Positions 46,613 through 55,377 of a stretch of 64,000 bases of DNA are shown here, piece by piece. Under the pieces are notes generated by a model. The model was not told where the DNA came from. It saw only the letters and a program-made list of their open reading frames with translations, and did no database searches. Origin of the DNA: Microcoleus sp036705565. GTDB taxonomy: Bacteria; Cyanobacteriota; Cyanobacteriia; Cyanobacteriales; Microcoleaceae. Position 1 is the first letter of the stretch; each line of letters starts with the position of its first letter. The stretch lies in NCBI GenBank assembly GCA_036705565.1, contig JAUBUY010000017.1, one strand, 5' to 3'. The translations under genes and the position numbers were made by a program.

Positions 46613-48166
46613 ATGACTCTCAGTGAAGCCGAAGTCCGCAGTCAAAAAGTAGACGAACTGCGATCGCAAGGCATAGAACCGTATCCCAGTGAATCCTACG
46701 CGCGATCGCACACAGCCAAGCAAGTTCGCGAAATATTTAGTCAGCCGGGAAAAGAACTCGAAAACGGACAAAGTGACCCCGAAGAAATTTCCCTGCGATT
46801 AGCTGGCCGCATCACTTCCAAGCGAGACAGCGGCAAAATTGGTTTCATCGATTTAAAAGACGCCACAGACAAAATTCAACTCAAAATCGAGAAAGCAATC
46901 GTCACCGGCGAAGTCGGTTTGAGCTTTGAACAAATTAAAAAATTGCTCGATGTCGGCGATTTTGTCGGCGTCGAAGGTATCGGCTGCCGCACCCCCAGGG
47001 GAGAACTTTCTATTTTAGTGAGGGAATTAAAGCTTTTATCAAAAGCTACCATTCAATTTCCCGATTCTTATTACGGAATTAACGACCCCGAAGTTTGCCG
47101 CCGTCACCGCGAAATGGATTTGGCAAGCAACCAAGATGCGCTCAACCGTTTTATGCTGCGAAGCCGCATCGTTCAAAGCATCCGTTCCTATCTCTGGCAA
47201 GCCAATTTTTACGAAATAGAAACGCCAACACTGCAAGCTATTTACGGCGGTGCTGCTGCTAAGCCATTCATCACTCACCACAATGCTTTAGAGGTAGATT
47301 TGTATTTGCGAGTGGCTCCCGAATTATTCTTAAAAAGAGCAATTTGCGGCGGTTTCGAGCGAGTCTTTGAACTGGGTAAAGCATTTAGAAATGAGGGCAT
47401 TGACAGCACCCACAATCCTGAGTTTACCTCTTTAGAAGTTTACCAAGCTTATGCTGATGTTTTCGACATTTTAGGAGTAGTCGAAGACGTGATATGTTTC
47501 GCAGCGGCGGCGGTATTTGGGGATGTCAAAGAAATTGAAAATCAGGGGGAAACGATTAGTTTAGAACGCAAGTTCGACTACAGCGAAAAATATCCCGGTT
47601 TCAGCGGCAAACACTGGCAAGTGAAAACGATGGTAGAAGCTGTCAGAGACGAGTTTGGGCTGGATTTTGACACTTTGGATTTAGAAAGTGCGAGATCCTC
47701 TGCAACCAAGCTAGAATTGCACCTGTCTAAGTTAGAACAACAGAGTTTAGGCTACGTGCTGTATGCAGTTTTTGACAAATTAGTTGTTCCCAAACTAATT
47801 CAACCTACATTCATCATCGACTACCCTGTTGAAGTCAGTCCCTTAGCAAAAGGACATCGCAGCAAGCCGGGATTTGTAGAACGTTTCGAGCTGTTTATCA
47901 ACGGTACAGAATACTCGAACGGCTTCTCAGAATTGAACGATCCGAAAGAGCAAAGAAAGCGGTTTGAGGAACAGTTGGCGCAGAAAAATGCGGGCGATGA
48001 CGAAGCGCATCCAATGGATGAAGACTTTATTCAAGCGCTATCTTTGGGAATGCCTAATTGTGCGGGAATGGGTATCGGCGTAGACAGATTGGTGATGCTT
48101 TTAACTAATACTCAAAGTATCCGAGATGCCGTCATGTTCCCGACAATGCGGCCGGTCAAAGATTGA
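46613..48166 (+). CDS. lysS: class II lysyl-tRNA synthetase
   Basis: 517 aa. It charges tRNA-Lys. The N-terminal OB fold (about 58-150, LAGRITSKRDSGKIGFIDLKD) binds the anticodon. The catalytic core has motif 2 (FRNEGIDSTHNPEFT), the lysine-binding THHNALEVDLYLRVAPEL and NGFSELND, and motif 3 (GMGIGVDRLVMLL). All signature regions are present. Some usually fixed positions differ (CRRHREMDL where YRQRYLDL is common), so a search for a second lysS elsewhere would tell whether this is the housekeeping copy. Confidence 0.95.
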   Translation: MTLSEAEVRSQKVDELRSQGIEPYPSESYARSHTAKQVREIFSQPGKELENGQSDPEEISLRLAGRITSKRDSGKIGFIDLKDATDKIQLKIEKAIVTGEVGLSFEQIKKLLDVGDFVGVEGIGCRTPRGELSILVRELKLLSKATIQFPDSYYGINDPEVCRRHREMDLASNQDALNRFMLRSRIVQSIRSYLWQANFYEIETPTLQAIYGGAAAKPFITHHNALEVDLYLRVAPELFLKRAICGGFERVFELGKAFRNEGIDSTHNPEFTSLEVYQAYADVFDILGVVEDVICFAAAAVFGDVKEIENQGETISLERKFDYSEKYPGFSGKHWQVKTMVEAVRDEFGLDFDTLDLESARSSATKLELHLSKLEQQSLGYVLYAVFDKLVVPKLIQPTFIIDYPVEVSPLAKGHRSKPGFVERFELFINGTEYSNGFSELNDPKEQRKRFEEQLAQKNAGDDEAHPMDEDFIQALSLGMPNCAGMGIGVDRLVMLLTNTQSIRDAVMFPTMRPVKD

Positions 48167-48214
48167 TTCGAGTAGCTTTTTTGCAGATGTCTAATAAGTA
48201 CATGGGTATTTTTT

Positions 48215-48292
48215 AACCGCAGATATCAGCGGATAAACACAGATAAACGCAGATGGAATTTCATCTGCGTTTATCTGCGTTTACCTGCGGTT
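48215..48292. terminator. long hairpin between convergent lysS and terD-family genes
   Basis: A perfect 16-bp inverted repeat (48240-48255 / 48262-48277, CAGATAAACGCAGATG, loop GAATTT) with outer AACCGCAG complementarity. It lies between the stop codons of two convergent genes, so it could end transcription from both sides. The AACGCAGATAAACGCAGAT wording resembles a dispersed cyanobacterial repeat. Confidence 0.6.
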
Positions 48293-48310
48293 AAAACAAC
48301 ATTTTTAAGA

Positions 48311-48910
48311 TCACCGCATAAACGAACCGACAACACCGTTCATATCTTCAGCCAAAGGATTTCCCAAAGCCTTAAACTTCCACTCGCCGCCTTCTCGATA
48401 GACTTCTCCCATCAACATATTTAATTTTCCTTCATAAGATGGGTCATTTGACAAGCGATAGCGAGCGATTTCTTTGCCTGCGGCATCTACAGCTCTCACG
48501 AAAGCATTTTCTACCAGGCCGAAATGCTGTTTTCTCTCTTTTCCATCGTAAATATTTACGCCCAAAATAATTTTGTGATATTCTCCTGGCAAAGAACTCA
48601 GTTTCACCACTATTTGTTCGTCGTCTCCCTCTCCCTCGCCCGTGAGATTGTCGCCTGAGTGAACAACTGTTTTGTCCTTTGACTCCAAATGAGAGTAATA
48701 AATTACATCCTCTTTGTAGTTCTTTATTTTGCCATTTTCTCCCAACAGCATAGCGTAGGAATCTAAGTCAAAATTTGCACCGCTGCTTCGGCCGAAAAGA
48801 CCTTTTTTAGTTTGTGCCACATCCCAGCCCAAACCCATTGTCAGTCTGGACAAGTCGTATTCGCTTTTGCTGAGAACTATTGATTGTCCTTTTGTTAAGT
48901 TGATAGCCAT
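48311..48910 (-). CDS. TerD-family stress protein
   Basis: 199 aa, a single TerD domain: MAINLTKGQSIVLSK, a GLGWD motif, calcium-binding acidic stretches (FDLDSYAMLL, HSGDNLTGEGEGDDE), NAFVRAVD and the terminal GEVYREGGEWKFKALG. TerD proteins belong to the tellurium/chemical-stress modules and bind Ca2+; their biochemical action is unsettled. Third of three same-strand TerD-family genes, 81 bp after the TerD-vWA gene. Confidence 0.93.
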   Translation of the reverse strand: MAINLTKGQSIVLSKSEYDLSRLTMGLGWDVAQTKKGLFGRSSGANFDLDSYAMLLGENGKIKNYKEDVIYYSHLESKDKTVVHSGDNLTGEGEGDDEQIVVKLSSLPGEYHKIILGVNIYDGKERKQHFGLVENAFVRAVDAAGKEIARYRLSNDPSYEGKLNMLMGEVYREGGEWKFKALGNPLAEDMNGVVGSFMR

Positions 48911-48991
48911 AGTTTTGTGATTTTGTAAGGTTTATGGTGAAGTTGAATGATTGCCCTAAGCTAGCATTTTGTTTGTCGGCAAAAGCTGTTT

Positions 48992-50446
48992 CTAGGGTAA
49001 GAGATTTTTGATTCGTGCTGATTTTACCCAATTCGGATATTCTGCTGTCAACAAATCGTATAATTCCTCATCGGCAATATGTTCCGGGTCTTCTAAACTG
49101 AAGAAATCGGCGTTGTCTAGGTAGCGATCGCCCATTTGGTCAAGCTGCTCTAAAAAGCTAAAATCGCTCGCTACTGCTCTTGCTAACCACCCGCGAACTC
49201 CCTTACTTTTGACATCTTTCTGCGACTTACCGATCGCCATAAACTGCCAAAATATCGGCTCATAGGACGACCATTGTAGCTGCTGCTTGGTTTCCGATTC
49301 GTCCGCAGTGGCTCCATCAGTCACAAACATCACGTAGACAGGTCGATCGGCTTTAATACCTGCGTTGCGCCTGCTACCCCTACCGTCAGGAAAATAGAAG
49401 TTTCTAATTTCCTTCATCACTTTACCGTAGTAAGTACCTCCTTCTAAAGGATACTGTTGCAGTATATGGTCGATGAAGTTTGAGAAATTGTCGATCGACA
49501 TTTCACCGGGATTGTGTGGGTTCACTCCAAACAGAAATATGTCGATCGCTGCGTTGTCATCAAACCGACATCCCAAAGCCAAAATCTTCTCTGCCAAACG
49601 CTGAATTTTTCCTGAACTGTATAGCGAAGACATGGAACCAGAAATATCAAGGCAAAGCGCTACTTGAGCATTGTGATTTGTTAGATTTGCTTTCTTGAGC
49701 GAGATATCTGCTTTCTTAGCGAGATTGAAAATGTGCGGCGCTTTCTCCTGAAGCTTTTTGTCTAATGCTATAGCTTTCTGACTTTTGTGGCTATCTTCAA
49801 TAACTGGTAATCTAGGCAGTTCTACTGTACGTTGTGCAGGTTTTTCTGGCTGTTGAATCTCTGAATGATACTTGTCAACAAAACTCTGCAACCCTGCTTT
49901 ATATCCTTGTCCTACGGCCTGAAATCTCCAAGCTGCCTCTTTTTTATACAACCGTCCAAACTCGACTGCTGTTTCTTCAGAAAAAGCTTCTGTTAAATCA
50001 TAGCGCGCTAGTTCGCTGCCGGTTTGGCGATCGTACAATCGGATAAAAGCATTTCTGATTTGGCTAAAATTTTGATGTTTAGCTTGTGCGTCGTGAATCG
50101 TGACCACAAAAACCATTTCCTCAACAGCAGCCGTTACTTTTTCCAAGTCTACATCAATTGTCTCGTCATCCCCTTGAGTTTGACCGGTTTGATTATCTCC
50201 CGAATGGGCGATCGCTCCGTCCGGCGACTGCGAGTTATTGTAAAATACAAAGTATCTTTCATCGGGGATTTTGCCGTCCGTACCTAATGCAAAAACCGAG
50301 GCATCGATATCGCAGCTTTGCTGGTTTGAGTCTGAAAAATTTAGTTCAGTTGCTATTTCCCATCCCAGGGCGATCGCAACTTTTGTTAAACTTGGAGATG
50401 TTTTAGAAAGATTAAATCTTTCGCCCTTCTTTAATTGAATTCCCAT
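48992..50446 (-). CDS. TerD-vWA fusion protein
   Basis: 484 aa from the ATG at 50446, which has GAGGTG nine bases upstream; a GTG four codons earlier is the alternative. Residues 1-190 are a TerD domain (GLGWEIAT-like region, SGDNQTGQTQGDDE, NAFIRLYD, GRLYKKEAAWRFQAVG). A Pro/Lys-rich linker leads to a von Willebrand A domain (about 260-465) with an intact MIDAS (DISGSMS) and FVTDGATAD, as in TerY/TerF-type partners. A Ca/Mg-dependent scaffold for the neighbouring TerD proteins is inferred from the family. Confidence 0.93.
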   Translation of the reverse strand: MGIQLKKGERFNLSKTSPSLTKVAIALGWEIATELNFSDSNQQSCDIDASVFALGTDGKIPDERYFVFYNNSQSPDGAIAHSGDNQTGQTQGDDETIDVDLEKVTAAVEEMVFVVTIHDAQAKHQNFSQIRNAFIRLYDRQTGSELARYDLTEAFSEETAVEFGRLYKKEAAWRFQAVGQGYKAGLQSFVDKYHSEIQQPEKPAQRTVELPRLPVIEDSHKSQKAIALDKKLQEKAPHIFNLAKKADISLKKANLTNHNAQVALCLDISGSMSSLYSSGKIQRLAEKILALGCRFDDNAAIDIFLFGVNPHNPGEMSIDNFSNFIDHILQQYPLEGGTYYGKVMKEIRNFYFPDGRGSRRNAGIKADRPVYVMFVTDGATADESETKQQLQWSSYEPIFWQFMAIGKSQKDVKSKGVRGWLARAVASDFSFLEQLDQMGDRYLDNADFFSLEDPEHIADEELYDLLTAEYPNWVKSARIKNLLP

Positions 50447-50563
50447 CTGGTTTGTCACCTCATGAGTCTGGCTTAAAATCGAGGGAAATATTCCTGCTTC
50501 CGAATTTCCCCTCGATTTATTTAGTTAGGAGCGATCCTCTTCGAGGGCTTCGCTAACGACCTT

Positions 50564-51136
50564 TTATCCGGCATACTTATCTACAAAGCTTTGCAAGCCG
50601 GAATTGTAGCCTTCTCCTACAGCTTGAAACCTCCACTCGCCGTCTTTCTTGTAAAGTCTGCCAAACTCTACCGCTGTCTCCCTAGAAAAATCCTCGTCCA
50701 AATCGTACTTCGTTACTTCTGTGTTAGTAGTAGTGTCGTAAATCCTGATAAAAGCATTCCGCACTTGACCGAAGTTTTGCCTTCTCAATTCTGCTTCGTG
50801 GATAGTTACCACAAACACAATTTCTTGCACCGCCGGATCGACTTTGGTTAAATCGACTGTAACGGTTTCATCATCGCCAAATCCTTCTCCGGTTCTGCTA
50901 TCTCCCAGATGTATTACAGAAGTGTCCGGCGACTCCTTGTTGTTGTAGAAAACAAAGTATTTTTCGCCGGGAATTTTGCCAGTAGCCCCCAACATAAACA
51001 CGGAAGCATCTAAGTCAAACGCTGCGCCGGTGTCTGTAGCATTGGTATCCCATCCCAAACCAATCCCGGCATTTTTTAGCCCCGGTGCTTCTTTAGAGAG
51101 ATTGATTCTCCCGCCTTTTTCTAAGTTGATAGACAT
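50564..51136 (-). CDS. TerD-family stress protein
   Basis: 190 aa from the ATG at 51136 (MSINLEKGGRINLSK), preceded by AGGAG six bases upstream; an upstream ATG at 51178 lacks homology. TerD domain with GLGWDTNATD, FDLDASVFML, HLGDSRTGEGFGDDE, NAFIRIYD and GRLYKKDGEWRFQAVG. Very similar to the TerD half of the next gene (both end in GLQSFVDKY), so the two arose by duplication. It probably leads a three-gene stress operon. Confidence 0.94.
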   Translation of the reverse strand: MSINLEKGGRINLSKEAPGLKNAGIGLGWDTNATDTGAAFDLDASVFMLGATGKIPGEKYFVFYNNKESPDTSVIHLGDSRTGEGFGDDETVTVDLTKVDPAVQEIVFVVTIHEAELRRQNFGQVRNAFIRIYDTTTNTEVTKYDLDEDFSRETAVEFGRLYKKDGEWRFQAVGEGYNSGLQSFVDKYAG

Positions 51137-51189
51137 TTGCTCTCCTGTTTGCAACATCTCTGATATTACTGCTAACAATTATACCAACT

Positions 51190-51276
51190 GTCAGAGCAGC
51201 TTGACAAATTGCTTTTGGTACTCGTCCTCGGTCAATCGATTTTAGATTTTAGATTTTGGATTTGGGATTTTGGATT
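51190..51276. repeat. duplicated def 3' end joined to a heptamer array
   Basis: 51190-51234 repeats 41 of 45 positions of 51296-51340, the last 14 codons plus stop of def. Read on the minus strand, three of the four differences are silent and the fourth changes Gln to Lys. Next to it, 51238-51276 is a degenerate heptamer array (TTTTAGA, then TTTTGGA variants) ending in GGATTGGAGAATTG, as at 16700. Confidence 0.88.
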
Positions 51277-51296
51277 GGAGAATTGCTCCCGTATGG

Positions 51297-51830
51297 TCAG
51301 AGCAGCTTGACAAATTGCTGCTGGTACTCATCCTCAGTCATCAGTTCGTGGGTATTTTCCACCCTGTCTAAAAACACGATTCCATCTAAATGGTCGTGTT
51401 CGTGTTGAAAAATTCGGGCCACAAAGTCTGTCAATTCTTGTCGGTGGAGTTTGCCGTCTCTACTGGTGTATTCTATCTCGATCGCCCTACTTCTCGGCAC
51501 CAATCCCCGAATCCCCGGAATGCTCAAACAGCCTTCCCAGTCTTTGACTGTCTCTGTTGATGCAGCCACAATCCGGGGATTAATCATCGCTGTGGGCTCC
51601 ATGTTGGGTGCTTGGGGATACCGCAGGTTGGGGCGAGATGCGACGATGAACAGGCGATCGGACTGAGCCGCTTGAGGGGCGGCAATCCCCACTCCGTTTG
51701 CCTGCTGTACTGTAAATATTAAGCTGTCAATCAACTCTTGAATGCGATCGTCTTTAATATTCTCGACAACTTGCGATCGGCGGCGCAATACGGGATTTCC
51801 TAATTGTGAGATTTGTAAGATTTCTGCCAT
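51297..51830 (-). CDS. def: peptide deformylase
   Basis: 177 aa. It removes the formyl group from N-terminal Met of nascent proteins. The three family motifs are present: G46-V-G-I-A-A-P-Q53, EGC101LS and the metal-binding H143-E-H-D-H147 (QHEHDHLDG), the Fe/Zn ligands being C101, H143 and H147. A short C-terminal extension (MTEDEYQQQFVKLL) is duplicated just downstream next to a heptamer array. It stands alone between the TerD group and an HtrA protease, all on the minus strand. Confidence 0.97.
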   Translation of the reverse strand: MAEILQISQLGNPVLRRRSQVVENIKDDRIQELIDSLIFTVQQANGVGIAAPQAAQSDRLFIVASRPNLRYPQAPNMEPTAMINPRIVAASTETVKDWEGCLSIPGIRGLVPRSRAIEIEYTSRDGKLHRQELTDFVARIFQHEHDHLDGIVFLDRVENTHELMTEDEYQQQFVKLL

Positions 51831-51961
51831 AGTTATTGGTTAGTCCTTATTGGTTATTTGTTGTTACCGTTTTGTCGGTTGAATGGAGGAACAAAATCTA
51901 ACTTACTCACTCAATAATTAATCCGTGTATCCGTGTCCTAATCCGTGTCGTGCTTTCCTTC

Positions 51962-53209
51962 TTATCCAACTTTTTGAACCGGCAAACTTCCCGTTTTAAC
52001 AGTCAAATTAACTATTTGCCCGTTACGGTTAATTTCCATTTGCAACAGCCCGCCAACCTTAGCATTTTGCACGAACTCCTGAACAGCTTCCGACTGAATA
52101 ATCGGCTGATTATTAATTTTTTGAATCACATCTCCAGCCCGCAAACCGGATGCGGCTGCCGGAGAATTAGGAACAACGCTAACAATAGCCACACCCCGAT
52201 CGACTGCAACTCGCAGGCTGCTGGTAGCATTGCTGTTAATTTGCTGCTTAACCTCTGGATTCAGCGTCGCCATTTCAATGCCTAAATAAGCGTGTTCGAC
52301 TTTCCCCGTCGTAATCAGTTCCTTCGCCACCTGTTGGGCCGCCTGAATGGGAATCGCAAACCCCAGTCCTTGAGCACCTTGAATAATCGCCGTATTCATG
52401 CCAATAACTTCGCCCGAAGCATTCAGCAGCGGGCCGCCAGAATTCCCCGGATTAATTGCAGCGTCTGTTTGAATAAAACCGATCCGCTTGTCGGGTACGC
52501 CCACATCAGTGCTCGATCGCCCCGTAGCGCTAATAATCCCCGCAGTTACGGAATTGTCCAAACCCAAAGGATTGCCAATGGCGATCGCCCATTCCCCAGA
52601 CAACAGCTTATCCGAATTGCCGATCGTCACCACAGGTACATTATTCGCCTCAATCTTCACCACAGCCACATCCGTCACCTTATCCGCCCCCAACACCCGC
52701 CCCTGAAAGCTGCGGCCGTCCCTGAGAGTTACATTTACCGTATCGGCTCCCTCTACAACGTGAGCGTTAGTGAGAATCAGGCCGTCGGCACCGATGACAA
52801 AACCCGAACCAGTGCCCCGTTCGATCCCGCCCCGGCCACCCGAATTCGGTTCTATCCCAAAAAAATCTTCCGGCGACAGCCCTCTATTTCCCGGTTTCAC
52901 CAGGCGCGAAGCATCGATCCGAACCACTGCCGGGCCAACTTTTGCCACCGCAGCCACAATAAAATTCACATTAGCCGCGTCCCCCGACAAGGGAACCGGC
53001 GGCAAGACTTTCCTAGCTTGATCCTTTGTATTAGGAGGCAGTTGCAATTTCGGTTCTAGCGCCCTTTGTCCCGAATCGCCAGAATTTGCACGAAATTGAG
53101 AAACCGTCAGACGATCGCCCAACATGGCGGCCCCGGCTCCCGTTACCAGCAGCAATATGTAAATTGCCGGTTGCTTCCAAAATTTGCCAGTAGAACTCTT
53201 CATTGCCAT
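51962..53209 (-). CDS. HtrA/Deg-family serine protease with PDZ domain
   Basis: 415 aa, paralogue of the protease at 7180-8430. An N-terminal membrane segment (AIYILLLVTGAGAAMLG) anchors or exports it. The triad is H150 (TNAHVVEG), D180 (VTDVAVVKI) and S257 (NPGNSGGPLL). One PDZ domain (about 315-405, GVAIVSVVPNSPAAASGLRA). It degrades or refolds damaged proteins in the periplasm or lumen. The gene lies divergent from dnaA across about 200 bp. Confidence 0.94.
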   Translation of the reverse strand: MAMKSSTGKFWKQPAIYILLLVTGAGAAMLGDRLTVSQFRANSGDSGQRALEPKLQLPPNTKDQARKVLPPVPLSGDAANVNFIVAAVAKVGPAVVRIDASRLVKPGNRGLSPEDFFGIEPNSGGRGGIERGTGSGFVIGADGLILTNAHVVEGADTVNVTLRDGRSFQGRVLGADKVTDVAVVKIEANNVPVVTIGNSDKLLSGEWAIAIGNPLGLDNSVTAGIISATGRSSTDVGVPDKRIGFIQTDAAINPGNSGGPLLNASGEVIGMNTAIIQGAQGLGFAIPIQAAQQVAKELITTGKVEHAYLGIEMATLNPEVKQQINSNATSSLRVAVDRGVAIVSVVPNSPAAASGLRAGDVIQKINNQPIIQSEAVQEFVQNAKVGGLLQMEINRNGQIVNLTVKTGSLPVQKVG

Positions 53210-53415
53210 GTTTTAAGGCTTTCCTGCCAAATCTAAATATTTGCTGAGCAGCTCCCCGATAGCTGGCGCATGACTGCAGAGCCGCCAAATTTGTGGGCGA
53301 TGGCGTCGGGCCCTGGCCCGTGCTACGGCAGACTCCCTTAAACTTTAGCATCTGAGGACTAAACTCTCTAGACTGTAGAATTAATATCTTGAATGCCGAT
53401 CGGCAGAGGTGAGCA

Positions 53416-54786
53416 GTGGACATTCCCCTCGAAAGTCTGTGGAATCAGATACTTGAACGTCTCCAGGTACAACTGAGCAGACCTAGCTTTGAGACGTGGA
53501 TCAAAACTGCCAGGGCAGAACAACTCGAAAATAACTGTTTGATCGTCAGCGCCCCCAACCCCTTTGCTCGCAATTGGTTGCAAAAATATTACAGAGAAAT
53601 CCTTGCCGATGCAGTCGCAGAAATTCTCGGCTATCCCGTAGACATTTACTTGACAATTGCCGGGGGAAACGAAACAGACGGCAGCAGCGACTCGGCCATA
53701 ATTTGGCCCTCCCCGATCGCCGATGTCCCGGAAAGCCACTCGCTTCACCCCCCCAAACCCGCCAATTTAAACCCCAAATACCTCTTTTCCCGCTTTGTCG
53801 TCGGTTCCAACAACCGCATGGCTCACGCCGCCTCCCTCGCGGTAGCCGAGTCTCCGGGCCGAGAATTCAATCCCCTATTTTTGTGCGGTGGCGTTGGTTT
53901 GGGCAAAACTCATTTGATGCAGGCGATCGGTCATTATCGCTTGGAAATTGACCCCAACGCCAAGATTTTTTACGTTTCTACTGAGAAATTTACTAACGAT
54001 TTAATCGCCGCCATTCGCAAAGACAGTATGCAAACTTTCCGCGACCATTATCGGGCGGCAGATGTTTTATTAATAGATGATATCCAATTTATTGAAGGTA
54101 AAGAATATACTCAAGAAGAATTTTTCCACACTTTTAATACTCTGCACGAAGCCGGGAACCAAGTAGTTTTAGCTTCTGACCGTCCGCCGCAGCAAATCCC
54201 CCGCCTGCAAGAGCGTTTGTGTTCCCGATTTTCCATGGGATTAATTGCCGACATTCAATTGCCAGACTTGGAAACTCGGATGGCAATTTTGCAGAAAAAA
54301 GCTGAGTATGAAAATATGCGCCTGCCGCGAGATGTCATTGAATACATTGCTTCTAGTTACACTTCCAACGTTCGGGAATTGGAAGGTGCTTTGATTCGGG
54401 CGGTAGCATATCTTTCAATTACTGGTTTGCCGATGACTGTGGAAAATATCGCCCCGGTTTTGAATCCGCAAACTGAAAGTGTAGAGGCAACGCCAGATGC
54501 AGTAATTGCAGTTGTGGCTGAGGAGTTTGATGTTTCTGTTGAAGATTTGAAAGGCAGTTCCAGGCGGCGAGAAATTAGTCTTGCCCGTCAAATAGGGATG
54601 TATTTAATTCGGCAGCATACTGGTTTGAGTTTGCCGAAAGTTGGCGAAGTGTTCGGTGGCAAAGATCACACGACTGTGCTTTACAGTTGCGAAAAAATTG
54701 CTCAGTTGCGGAACACTGACCCGAATTTGGCTCAAACTTTGCGTCAGTTGAGCGATCGAATTAACGTTGTCAGCCGCAAAACTTGA
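53416..54786 (+). CDS. dnaA: chromosomal replication initiator DnaA
   Basis: 456 aa from a GTG start preceded by AGAGGTGAG. Domain I (about 1-85, WNQILERLQVQLSRPSFETW), a short variable linker, AAA+ domain III with Walker A G158-G-V-G-L-G-K164-T165 and Walker B LLIDDIQF, and the C-terminal DNA-binding domain IV with the DnaA signature (GKDHTTVLYSCEKI). It binds DnaA boxes as ATP-DnaA and opens the origin. The origin-like region follows immediately and dnaN lies beyond it. Confidence 0.98.
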   Translation: MDIPLESLWNQILERLQVQLSRPSFETWIKTARAEQLENNCLIVSAPNPFARNWLQKYYREILADAVAEILGYPVDIYLTIAGGNETDGSSDSAIIWPSPIADVPESHSLHPPKPANLNPKYLFSRFVVGSNNRMAHAASLAVAESPGREFNPLFLCGGVGLGKTHLMQAIGHYRLEIDPNAKIFYVSTEKFTNDLIAAIRKDSMQTFRDHYRAADVLLIDDIQFIEGKEYTQEEFFHTFNTLHEAGNQVVLASDRPPQQIPRLQERLCSRFSMGLIADIQLPDLETRMAILQKKAEYENMRLPRDVIEYIASSYTSNVRELEGALIRAVAYLSITGLPMTVENIAPVLNPQTESVEATPDAVIAVVAEEFDVSVEDLKGSSRRREISLARQIGMYLIRQHTGLSLPKVGEVFGGKDHTTVLYSCEKIAQLRNTDPNLAQTLRQLSDRINVVSRKT

Positions 54787-54935
54787 ACCTCTTTTCACAC
54801 ATTCACTCATGGCGTAGGGTGCGTCGCCACCCTTAAATCTTAAATAGTATCCACAATCTTTGAGCGACGCACCGGTGCAGACGGGGTGAGCGTAAACAAA
54901 CCCACACTTTCGATGCCACCGGATTCGATATTGCC

Positions 54936-55165
54936 TGTGGAAAAACCTGTGGAAAAGTTGCCCTCTGTTTGTGGAAAACTTTACTCGATCGCCCGAAACA
55001 GCTTTTGCACAAAAAAAGGCGATCGACCGCACCAGTTTTTCCACAAGTTTTCCACAGGTATTTATTATCTATAAGTGACACGCAGCAAGCAGTTAGCTTT
55101 TTTTTCCACAGTTTCCACAGGGCGATCGATACAAAAATAATTCCATAAATTAAAAAATACTAGCG
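54936..55165. other. probable chromosomal replication origin (oriC)
   Basis: Seven DnaA-box-like nonamers: TGTGGAAAA at 54936, 54948 and 54970; TTTTCCACA at 55037, 55048 and 55102; GTTTCCACA (one mismatch) at 55111. The first three point one way and the rest the other. AT-rich stretches near 55057-55075 and 55129-55163 could be the unwinding element. The position between dnaA and dnaN is a classic bacterial origin layout. The rest of the 54787-55377 spacer holds two CCCGG palindromes. Confidence 0.85.
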
Positions 55166-55211
55166 ATCCCTGCACACCCAAAACACATAATTCGCGACGC
55201 GCACTAACCTC

Positions 55212-55278
55212 AGAAACCCGGTTTCTTGGAAGATTTCTCGTTTTTACAGGCAAAATTTTGCCTAGAAACCCGGTTTCT
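55212..55278. repeat. pair of CCCGG-centred palindromes
   Basis: AGAAACCCGGTTTCT at 55212-55226 and again at 55264-55278, with GGCAAAATTTTGCC palindromic sequence between. A third version is at 43653. Confidence 0.8.
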
Positions 55279-55377
55279 AGCCCCATGCTTAAGCCCTACA
55301 CACAGAAAAACCGACCCGCCGGCTTTCTGTGATACCATTTGTTTCTGTTTCAAATCCGGTTAATTAACCTTCCTACA

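Noticed and set aside
46613..48166. Idea that lysS is a non-functional paralogue
   Set aside because: Motifs 2 and 3 and the lysine pocket are intact; the divergent positions are not catalytic.
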